Source of the DNA: CAYJLF01 sp964371055
Lineage (GTDB): Bacteria; Eisenbacteria; RBG-16-71-46; CAIMUX01
Assembly: GCA_964371055.1 (NCBI GenBank)
Contig: CAYJLF010000005.1
Coordinates: 1-64,000, forward strand
Length of the DNA stretch: 64,000 bases
Direction: 5' to 3'
Under the pieces are notes generated by a model, which saw only the letters and a program-made list of their open reading frames with translations, was not told the origin of the DNA and made no database searches. Position 1 is the stretch's first letter, and each line of letters begins with the position of its first letter. Positions 34,541 through 42,701 of this stretch are shown piece by piece. A program made the position numbers and the translations under genes.

Positions 34541-35353
34541 ATGACAAGACGGACCATCGTCGGAACCGCGCTGATTCTGGCGGCCATCCTCTGGCCGTGC
34601 GCAAACGCTCACGCGGTGATCTACATGTACAACGACTGCGTTCATGGTGGCAGTCCGGCTAACGCAACCAACTACAGCGGTTACATGGGGGACGGCGGAG
34701 GCTTCGAGACTCCTTCGGGACTGCTGCGGGACTACGCTACCGGGGCGTGGACCTCGATGACCGTGTCCCTCAGCGGCTCGAACATCTCCGGCTCCACCTC
34801 CGGGGCGCCTGCGGCCGGCACGGACGCCTACGGAGTCTTCAACGGCATTGTGAACCTTGGAGATTGGAGCACTTCCTACAACAGCTCGAGCATCGGTTGG
34901 CACTACCAGGCGACCTTCACCGGCCTTGATCCCACCAAGTCCTACGAGTTTGTTACCTCCGCGAACAGGAACAGCTCGTCCTACGCGGGGGATGGCGCAA
35001 GCTCTCGCTGGACCAGGTTCTCGATCAGCGGGGCCGACGCGTATACCAACGCCAGCACCGCCGGTGTGGTCGAGATCTCGGAGGATGTGGTCCGGTTCAA
35101 CACCGGGTACAACACGCTGAACGGCTACGTGGCCCGCTGGACCGGGATCACCGCTGCGGACGGATCCTTCACGGTCAGATCCGAAAACGTCGGCCTGGGA
35201 GGCCCTGGCGAGGTGAACAAGTCCTACGGCATGGAAGGGTTCATGCTCAAGGAACTCGACGGGGGGATGTCCGAGGTGCCCGAGCCGTCGAGCCTTCTGC
35301 TCGTGGGACTGGTTGGGCTTGGGTTCGTCTGGAGTCGGCGCCGGCGCCGGTAG
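34541..35353 (+). CDS. PEP-CTERM protein
   Basis: This 270-residue secreted protein has a signal peptide (GTALILAAILWPCANAHA) and the tail VPEPSSLLLVGLVGLGFVW plus SRRRRR. A GGAGG lies before the ATG. The mature region is Ser/Thr/Gly/Asn-rich, and TGLDPTKSYEF resembles a fibronectin III strand pattern at its centre. Many PEP-CTERM proteins have such low-complexity, possibly glycosylated bodies. Function unknown. It is monocistronic, with its own promoter and a hairpin after it. Confidence 0.86.
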   Translation: MTRRTIVGTALILAAILWPCANAHAVIYMYNDCVHGGSPANATNYSGYMGDGGGFETPSGLLRDYATGAWTSMTVSLSGSNISGSTSGAPAAGTDAYGVFNGIVNLGDWSTSYNSSSIGWHYQATFTGLDPTKSYEFVTSANRNSSSYAGDGASSRWTRFSISGADAYTNASTAGVVEISEDVVRFNTGYNTLNGYVARWTGITAADGSFTVRSENVGLGGPGEVNKSYGMEGFMLKELDGGMSEVPEPSSLLLVGLVGLGFVWSRRRRR

Positions 35354-35376
35354 TCCTGGCCAGGTAGCGTTACGCA

Positions 35377-35410
35377 GAGGGCCTGCCGCCGGCGACCTGG
35401 GCGGGCCCTC
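35377..35410. terminator. Stem-loop between convergent PEP-CTERM genes
   Basis: GAGGGCCTGCC (35377-35387) pairs with GGCGGGCCCTC (35400-35410) with one mismatch. It lies in the 112-base gap between convergent genes and may serve both. No T tract is present on the plus strand. Confidence 0.5.
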
Positions 35411-35465
35411 GGTGTATCCATTCCCCTCGACTGCCTGACGTAAACGGCGGCGCAATTACCCCTCA

Positions 35466-36338
35466 TCACCGCCCCGCCCCACGCCTCCTCCTCCAACCCA
35501 GCAATCCGCACCCGGCCAGAACCGATCCCACCAGCAGCAAGGTGCCAGGCTCGGGCACGACGCCGTATTCGAACTCGCCGCCCGCGTAGAGGAAACCCGA
35601 GGTGACAGCCGAGAGAACGACACCGGAGGTGTTGTACTGGTAGAGCGTGTTGGTGTAGATGTCCTGCGTCCACAGCGTGCCATCCGCGTAGTCCATCGCG
35701 AGGAAATGGGAGTAGTAGTCGGTCTCGAAGGTGCCCAGGATGGCTCCTTCCATGCTGAGGTTGAAGATGCGGTACTCCGTCAACTCGTAGGGCGAGCCAT
35801 CGTCCCTCATCCCGCTGACCCAGAGGCTGTTGTCCGCGCCATAGGTAATCGCCGTCGGGTGCTGCAGGTCCAAGAAGGTCAAATCCAGAAACTCGATCGG
35901 ATTCGACCAGTCGGCATTCCACCGGTATACCATGCTCTGGGATGTCTCGCCGACGCCGAGGGCGTAGTTGTGAACTCCATCGGTCGTCGCGTCCATCGCG
36001 GCCGACCCCGACAGGTTGCCGGGGTATGCCGAGCCGTACGCGTAGGTGGTGCCGGTCGCGGTTCCATCCGTGGTGTACTCCGCACCGTCGGACGCGGCCC
36101 CCGGCGCGATCCGGACGGTGCCGCCGCTCACCGCCGGCGCGTAGGCGTAGGAAGCCCTATCCCAGCCATTGACCATGAGATCACTGGCATCCCCGCTGTT
36201 CCCCTGCAGCACATGAACCTCGTGATACTCGACCAAACTGTCGTCGTACGTCGTCAGATAGAGCGCGCTGGTCATGATCGCCGACGACGTCCCGTGCAGT
36301 AGAGCGAGCAATGCGACAGCCCCGATGAATCCCTTCAT
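35466..36338 (-). CDS. PEP-CTERM protein with propeller-like body
   Basis: This 290-residue secreted protein has a signal peptide (FIGAVALLALLHGTSSA) and the tail VVPEPGTLLLVGSVLAGCG plus WRRRRGAGR. The body shows repeated strand-turn units ending in aromatic residues (HPTAITYGADNSLWVSG, SHFLAMDYADGTLWTQD, YQYNTSG), suggestive of a beta-propeller. Its -24/-12 promoter and activator site lie upstream on the minus strand. Function unknown. Confidence 0.85.
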   Translation of the reverse strand: MKGFIGAVALLALLHGTSSAIMTSALYLTTYDDSLVEYHEVHVLQGNSGDASDLMVNGWDRASYAYAPAVSGGTVRIAPGAASDGAEYTTDGTATGTTYAYGSAYPGNLSGSAAMDATTDGVHNYALGVGETSQSMVYRWNADWSNPIEFLDLTFLDLQHPTAITYGADNSLWVSGMRDDGSPYELTEYRIFNLSMEGAILGTFETDYYSHFLAMDYADGTLWTQDIYTNTLYQYNTSGVVLSAVTSGFLYAGGEFEYGVVPEPGTLLLVGSVLAGCGLLGWRRRRGAGR

Positions 36339-36420
36339 GGCTCAGATTCTCCCTTCGGCGGACCCATCCCTTGTCCGGCGCGGCAGGTACTGGCGAAGAC
36401 GATTACCGCCGTGATCTATG

Positions 36421-36436
36421 CGCAATCCTGATGCCG
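36421..36436 (-). promoter_or_regulatory. Sigma-54-type -24/-12 promoter
   Basis: On the minus strand CGGCATC-AGGA-TTGCG keeps the GG and GC at exact spacing; only the leading T is replaced. It lies 83 bases upstream of the ATG at 36338. Confidence 0.6.
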
Positions 36437-36510
36437 AATCGCTTCGGATCGCTAAGCTGCTGGCGTAGAGCATCATCGGGGTATCCCTGTCAGGCCCGAA
36501 GAAGACGAAG

Positions 36511-36527
36511 TGTTACCCTTCCCGACA
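36511..36527 (-). promoter_or_regulatory. Putative PrsR upstream activator site
   Basis: TGTTAC-CCTTC-CCGACA on the plus strand, a close match to the palindrome. It lies 74 bases upstream of the minus-strand promoter. Confidence 0.6.
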
Positions 36528-36757
36528 CCCCCGGTCGACGGAAGACACGACACGGAGTTCCAAGCCGCTGGCACGCCACTCAATCCCGGGATCCGATGGT
36601 CGGGAGATGTGTCGGGAACTCCGTCACCTCCGATTCTTCGCCGCGCCCCGTGGACACGCCCACGCTGAGGCCCCCAACTTCCCCGTGCATCTCTTCGCCA
36701 ACCCGTCGATGATCGGGCATCGCGTTTGACCACCCATCGGCCCGGAGACCCGGAGAG

Positions 36758-37780
36758 ATGACGCTGCCATCGCCCCGACGAGTGACGCTCTTCCTCGTCC
36801 TTCTTTCCGCCGCCGGCCTCGCCGCCCAACTCCTCATTCCTTGTCCAGGGGGCAGCATCCTCTGGAACGGGCTCTTCGACGCGGGGCACGTCGTGGTCTA
36901 TGGGCTGGTCGCCCTCACGGCCCTGGGCCTGATCCGCGCCCGCACGCGCCGGCCGTTCCATCGGCCGCTTGCGCCGCACGCCGTCGCCCTGGCAATCACG
37001 GCCGGTCTCGGTGCCGCCACCGAAGGGGTGCAGGCCCTGGGTCTGGGAGATGCCAGTCTGGGCGACCTGGGGCGCGACATCCTGGGCGGAGTGGCGTTTC
37101 TCCTCGCCTCGATCGCGGTAGGTGGAATAGAGCCCCTCACGGGACCGAAGCGCACCAGCTCGCACCGCGGAACTCACCGCCGCACCGCCGCCCTGGGCGC
37201 TCTGCTCGCACTCACCCTCGCGCTGGGGCCCCTCGGCGGGACCGTCCTGGCCTATCTACAGAGAAACGCCGCTTTCCCGGTCCTCTGCAGCTTCGACCGC
37301 CGCTGGGAGCGCACCTTCGTCCGCGCGGGCGACCAAGCCGACCTCGAGCGCATCGCTCCACCGCCAGGCTGGTCACGCGGCACGCCCGGCGTCCCGGATC
37401 GCGCCCGCGCCCGCACCGATCTCGCCGGCCGTCTCACCTTTCATCCCGGCGAGTATCCGGGACTGGGCATCCACGAACTGGCCCCGGACTGGCGCGGCTA
37501 CGAGCGGCTGGTGTTCGACGCCTACTCCGAGTTCGACACTACCGTCACGATCGAACTGCGCATCAACGACGCCCGGCACGACAACGCCTGGGCCGATCGT
37601 TTCAACCGCGTGCTGACGATCCGGCCCGGCGCCAACCGGATCGAGATCGCACTGGCCGAGGTGGAGCGAGCGCCGCGCGGGCGGATGATGGAGATGGACC
37701 AGATGAGGACCCTCGTCCTCTTCGCCCACCGGCCGGCGCGGACGTTCGCGATCTGGCTGGATGAGTTTCGGCTGGAATGA
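36758..37780 (+). CDS. VanZ-like membrane protein fused to a carbohydrate-binding-like domain
   Basis: This 340-residue protein has an N-terminal VanZ-like membrane domain (residues 1-125: FDAGHVVVYGLVALTALGL, then ATEGVQALGLGDASLGDLGRD with the family's acidic motif). A further helix (~145-165) and a non-membrane C-terminal half follow. The latter (YPGLGIHELAPDWRGYERL, TVTIELRINDARHDNAWADR, TFAIWLDEFRLE) resembles galactose-binding jelly rolls such as CBM11/CIA30. VanZ-like proteins recur in exosortase and polysaccharide loci, but their activity is unclear; this one may bind the glycan outside the cell. ATG 36758 has a weak CGGAGA before it. Confidence 0.8.
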   Translation: MTLPSPRRVTLFLVLLSAAGLAAQLLIPCPGGSILWNGLFDAGHVVVYGLVALTALGLIRARTRRPFHRPLAPHAVALAITAGLGAATEGVQALGLGDASLGDLGRDILGGVAFLLASIAVGGIEPLTGPKRTSSHRGTHRRTAALGALLALTLALGPLGGTVLAYLQRNAAFPVLCSFDRRWERTFVRAGDQADLERIAPPPGWSRGTPGVPDRARARTDLAGRLTFHPGEYPGLGIHELAPDWRGYERLVFDAYSEFDTTVTIELRINDARHDNAWADRFNRVLTIRPGANRIEIALAEVERAPRGRMMEMDQMRTLVLFAHRPARTFAIWLDEFRLE

Positions 37781-37884
37781 GGTCGTCTTCACGGACCTAC
37801 AAGCCGGCGCGTCGGCCTGAGCCGCACGCGCCGACGAGGAAGCCCGGCTGAGAGGACGGGAGGCGTGGTTCCCCAAGAGCAGGC

Positions 37885-38493
37885 TTAGGTGCGACGACGC
37901 CTCCACGACAGGCCGATCGCCCCCAGCGCCAGGGACACGAGAATCAAGCTGCCCGACTCCGGGACCTCCGGGACATCAGGGGCACGGGTGACGGTTCCGG
38001 TCAGGGGCAGGTAGGACCACATGCCCGACAGGCGTGCCCACGCATCATAGGTACCGTACAGGTTGGGCGATCCCGGCAGGAGGTCGGCGCTCTGCCCAGG
38101 CGCAAGCCCGGTGAGCTCCTCCGCAAACCTCAGCCAAAGTTCACCTTGCGCGTAGTCCCGCAGATCACCCGGATTCTCGGGAACGCCCGGCGCCGCCAGG
38201 GCGAAGTTCAGAGGACCGACGTTGGTCTCTCGCCCCCACAGGTTGTAGTCCATGATGCTGGAGTTACCGGGGGTGTAGGTGAAGGAGCCGCGCAGGTAGG
38301 CGGACCAGTCCGCAGTGATGTTCCAGTTCGAGTACTGATCCAGACCGGAGTCGTACTCGAAGGTGCCCGAGAGGATCTGATTCCCGAAACCGAATCCGGC
38401 GACGGTAAACAGGTTCGCCTGGCAGGCCCCGGCGAAGCTGATCCATACCAGCGCCATGATAAGGACGCCTGCAACCCGACGTTTCGTAGCCAT
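37885..38493 (-). CDS. PEP-CTERM-type protein with variant PES motif
   Basis: This 202-residue secreted protein has a signal peptide (GVLIMALVWISFAGACQA) and the sorting tail VPEVPESGSLILVSLALGAI plus SWRRRRT, where the usual PEP is replaced by PES. GGAGG precedes the ATG at 38493. The mature domain (NLFTVAGFGFGNQILSGTF onwards) is beta-rich and unclassified. A sigma-54-type promoter and activator site lie upstream, as for the canonical members, so it is probably still part of the regulon. Confidence 0.8.
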   Translation of the reverse strand: MATKRRVAGVLIMALVWISFAGACQANLFTVAGFGFGNQILSGTFEYDSGLDQYSNWNITADWSAYLRGSFTYTPGNSSIMDYNLWGRETNVGPLNFALAAPGVPENPGDLRDYAQGELWLRFAEELTGLAPGQSADLLPGSPNLYGTYDAWARLSGMWSYLPLTGTVTRAPDVPEVPESGSLILVSLALGAIGLSWRRRRT

Positions 38494-38569
38494 CCGCTAC
38501 CTCCGTTGAGAGGAAGCTACAATCCCCCGCGAACCAATCGGCTGACAGGGAGGGGCCTGGCGGAAGGCG

Positions 38570-38585
38570 CTCAAGTTTCATACCA
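38570..38585 (-). promoter_or_regulatory. Sigma-54-type -24/-12 promoter
   Basis: The minus strand reads TGGTATG-AAAC-TTGAG, with correct spacing and the same TTGAG -12 box as at 28914 and 39609. It lies 77 bases before ATG 38493. Confidence 0.5.
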
Positions 38586-38691
38586 CGCTCACTGGCCCGC
38601 CCGTCGCCCCGGTAAGGATGAATGGCACATCGCCTTGATGGCTTGGATCGCTTCATGGCCCCAAGAGATCGCGTGATCGCCGACGAGTTTC

Positions 38692-38708
38692 TGTAAGAGA
38701 ATCCGACG
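38692..38708 (-). promoter_or_regulatory. Putative PrsR upstream activator site
   Basis: TGTAAG-AGAAT-CCGACG on the plus strand has one half-site base changed. It lies 106 bases upstream of the promoter. Confidence 0.55.
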
Positions 38709-38724
38709 CTCGCCGACCACGCAC

Positions 38725-38762
38725 CAGCCCGGCCCCAGAGGTTGAACTCCGGGGCCGGGCTG
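38725..38762 (-). terminator. Stem-loop terminator of a PEP-CTERM gene
   Basis: CAGCCCGGCCCC (38725-38736) pairs perfectly with GGGGCCGGGCTG (38751-38762), and the loop forms a further small stem. It lies 53 bases after the stop at 38816. Confidence 0.65.
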
Positions 38763-38815
38763 AGCGTTACGTGGTCGCGGCGGGCGCGGTGGTTCGAGGG
38801 GAGGGGGGAGACCGT

Positions 38816-39565
38816 CTACCGCCTCCGCCGGCGATAACGGGCGAAGGCCACCGACCCGAGCATGACGGCTCCGACCAAGAACAGCGAGCTGGGTTCGGGA
38901 ACCATGTTCAGCTGGAGGTCCTTGTTCTGCCAGTCGCCGCCGGTATCCCGGTAGCGGATCATGCCGCGGGCGAAGGTCTGGTACTGGAAGACGTCTGCGC
39001 GGAGGGCGTCGATGTCGGCTTGATCAACTTCGTCGTAGATGCTGCCCCCTGTGTTGAACGGCAGAGCTTCGTCGTCCGTCGCCCACCAGGCGAACCCGAC
39101 CGACCCGATGACGCCGCCGCTGTAGTCCTCCCACGAGCTGGGTTGGCTCCATCCGACCTCGGCGTCGTCTTCGGCCCAGCCGCCACCCTCATAGGTCCAG
39201 TCGTCTCCGCCCCAGTCGATGACCCACTTCACCTCGAACCGGCCGGCGAGTTCCGTCTTGGTCACACCGGGAAGCCAGTAGATCCAGTGCAGTCGCTTCC
39301 CATAGTCGGGCGTGCTGTAGACAATCTCGTCGTAGGGATCCATCGTGTGGGTGCCTGGCATCGTCCCGGTCCGCATATCGGTGAAGGTCCCGGCGACGAC
39401 ATCCGCCTTCGTCTGGGTCCACCAAGGTGTCCAGATGGCGGGTACGTACGCATTTGGCGCCGAGTCGACGACCAGTCCGATCGAGCCGATTTCCAAGGCC
39501 CCGGCCGGTGAGATCGCGAAGCAGATCAGGGCCAACACGAAGAAGATCGAGCGTCTTGCCATCAT
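38816..39565 (-). CDS. PEP-CTERM protein
   Basis: This 249-residue secreted protein has a signal peptide (IFFVLALICFAISPAGA) and the tail MVPEPSSLFLVGAVMLG, a helix and YRRRRR. The body is tryptophan- and aspartate-rich (IWTPWWTQTKAD, VIDWGGDDWTYEGGGWAED), which suggests a glycan-binding surface, but no family is recognised. The ATG at 39565 is doubled (ATGATG), so the second Met is equally possible. It is monocistronic, with its own -24/-12 promoter, activator site and terminator. Confidence 0.85.
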   Translation of the reverse strand: MMARRSIFFVLALICFAISPAGALEIGSIGLVVDSAPNAYVPAIWTPWWTQTKADVVAGTFTDMRTGTMPGTHTMDPYDEIVYSTPDYGKRLHWIYWLPGVTKTELAGRFEVKWVIDWGGDDWTYEGGGWAEDDAEVGWSQPSSWEDYSGGVIGSVGFAWWATDDEALPFNTGGSIYDEVDQADIDALRADVFQYQTFARGMIRYRDTGGDWQNKDLQLNMVPEPSSLFLVGAVMLGSVAFARYRRRRR

Positions 39566-39608
39566 TCCCTCCGCTGCGTAAAGCCGATTCTATGCCGCGG
39601 CGGAGCGT

Positions 39609-39624
39609 CTCAATCCCCGTGCCC
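39609..39624 (-). promoter_or_regulatory. Sigma-54-type -24/-12 promoter
   Basis: The minus strand reads GGGCACG-GGGA-TTGAG: -24 core GGCACG, exact spacing, TTGAG -12 box. It lies 44 bases before the start codon. Confidence 0.55.
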
Positions 39625-39731
39625 AAGCGACTTGCTCTGTGACGGGACTCCACATCATGTTGTTCGACAGACCGTTAGCCGCTCGCTGGACATCGCCGGG
39701 CGGGTTGGCGAAGCTCCCGTCGTGGACATCC

Positions 39732-39748
39732 TGTAAGAGATCCCGACA
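39732..39748 (-). promoter_or_regulatory. Putative PrsR upstream activator site, best copy
   Basis: TGTAAG-AGATC-CCGACA on the plus strand has both half-sites intact. It lies 107 bases upstream of the promoter at 39609-39624. The downstream CAGAGTCGGG may form a second half-site. Confidence 0.62.
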
Positions 39749-39909
39749 GCCAGAGTCGGGAACTAGGGCAGATTCGCGGGCTAAGTTCCTTGTGCATGGG
39801 CAACATACCCTAGTCTTCAACCTGTCCGTCTGTGCGACATGTTCCTTACCTCTCACCCCGGAATGCCTCATCTCTTGCCTCCACCCCCGGTGCGTCTACA
39901 ATCCCCGCC

Positions 39910-41611
<1,702 letters not shown>

Positions 41612-41637
<26 letters not shown>

Positions 41638-42628
41638 CGAAGACGACGCCCGACACCGCGGCCAGCCTCCGAGTGCGGAGATCGTAGCTGCGGAGCATCT
41701 CTTCCTGCACTCCGGCTTCCGGCTGCAGCAGATCGACGACCGGCGGGAGGAGGTCGTCGCCGGCGGACGCTCCGCCAAACGCCTCGGGGGTCGCATCCAT
41801 CGCCACGGGAACATTGAAGAGCCCGGGCTCCGCGGGCTTGCCCACGCCCAGCATCGCCCCGAGCGGCACGCGGTCTTCCAGCATCGTCGCGGTCACGAGG
41901 ACGGTGCCGCCCCATGCGCCCCCATCGATCGGCGGGAGATAGCTCTCCGGGACGAAGAACGCAACGGTGCGGCCGCGCACGCGCACCTGCGTCGGGAAAA
42001 GGACCCGCGCATCCAGCTCCGTCTCGACCGCTCGGGCGAGGCTGTCCTCGGTCGCGGGGTCGATCCGGCCATGCTCCGCGACGAACGCCGCGCGCGCCCC
42101 CTCTACGTGCCGCCGGCGCAGCTCGCGACGCGCCTCGACGGGACGAGGAGTCACGCAGACCGCCTTCTCCCACCCCCAGGCCGGATCGATCCGCACCCGG
42201 CGCCCCGGCAGCGCGGTGGTGTCACCCTGGCCGGGCACGCGATCGAGGTCGAGGTAGAGGTCGAGGTTGAAGCTGTAGAACCCCAGCCGCGCGATCGTCT
42301 CCAGTCTCGTCCCCGACTTCGGTCCGATCCGCCCTTCCGGAGAGGCGATCTTTCCATGGAAGGTGGCGACGAACTCCGTCCCTCCCTTCACCCCCCGCGC
42401 CGCGAACTCGCGCAGGTCGAGATCCCCGGGCTGAAGATCGTCGCGCCGCGGATACATCAGATCCCCCGTTCCCCGGTCGTCGCCGCGGGGGTCTTCGATC
42501 TGAAAGAGCCAGGAGTCGTCCGCCACGGCCTTCGGATCCCCGGGCGCCAGGAGGACGCAGAGGAGCGCCAGCGCCAGGCCGATCCCACGAACATCCGCCC
42601 GCCAACTCCGACCCAGGCTCTCGGACAC
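41612..42628 (-). CDS. Secreted protein with glucodextranase-C-like domain
   Basis: This 338-residue protein has a signal peptide (GIGLALALLCVLLAPG...AVADD) and a body resembling the C-terminal binding module of glucodextranase: SWLFQIEDPRGDDRG, DLMYPRRDDLQPGDLDLREF, and YSFNLDLYLDLDRVPGQGDT. The smaller protein at 44912-45736 has the same layout, so they are paralogues in design. The GTG at 42628 is preferred over one at 42646 because AGGAGG stands just before it. It is the last gene of the alpha-glucan operon, after a hairpin, so it may be made at a lower level. Probably a glucan-binding surface or periplasmic protein. Confidence 0.75.
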
Positions 42629-42644
42629 GCTTCCTCCTGACCGC

Positions 42645-42678
42645 ACGGGCCCGGCAGACGATCATCCACCGGGCCCGT
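42645..42678 (-). terminator. Hairpin between barrel gene and last operon gene
   Basis: ACGGGCCCGG (42645-42654) pairs perfectly with CCGGGCCCGT (42669-42678) over a 14-base loop. It lies 23 bases after the barrel gene stop and just before the ribosome site of the next gene, with no T tract on the minus strand. It may attenuate or protect rather than fully stop transcription. Confidence 0.55.
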
Positions 42679-42701
42679 TGCGTCTTTCGATCGATCGATC
42701 G

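Larger units (their letters stand above)
36339..36757. other. Divergent control region
   Basis: This 419-base gap carries the minus-strand promoter (36421-36436) and activator site (36511-36527) for the leftward PEP-CTERM gene. Nothing clear drives the rightward VanZ-like gene. No gene is supported. Confidence 0.55.
38494..38815. other. Intergenic region with promoter, activator site and terminator
   Basis: This 322-base gap contains the minus-strand promoter (38570-38585) and activator site (38692-38708) of the PES-variant gene, and the terminator (38725-38762) of the next gene upstream. There is no gene. Confidence 0.6.
39566..39909. other. Divergent control region between PEP-CTERM and amylase genes
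   Basis: This 344-base gap holds the minus-strand promoter (39609-39624) and activator site (39732-39748). No clear promoter was found for the rightward amylase gene. There is no gene. Confidence 0.55.

Noticed and set aside
36569..36584. TGGCACG-CCAC-TCAAT as a sigma-54 promoter for the VanZ-like gene
   Set aside because: The -24 box is perfect but no G is present at the -12 position, and the distance to the gene (about 170 bp) is long. Not reported as a promoter.
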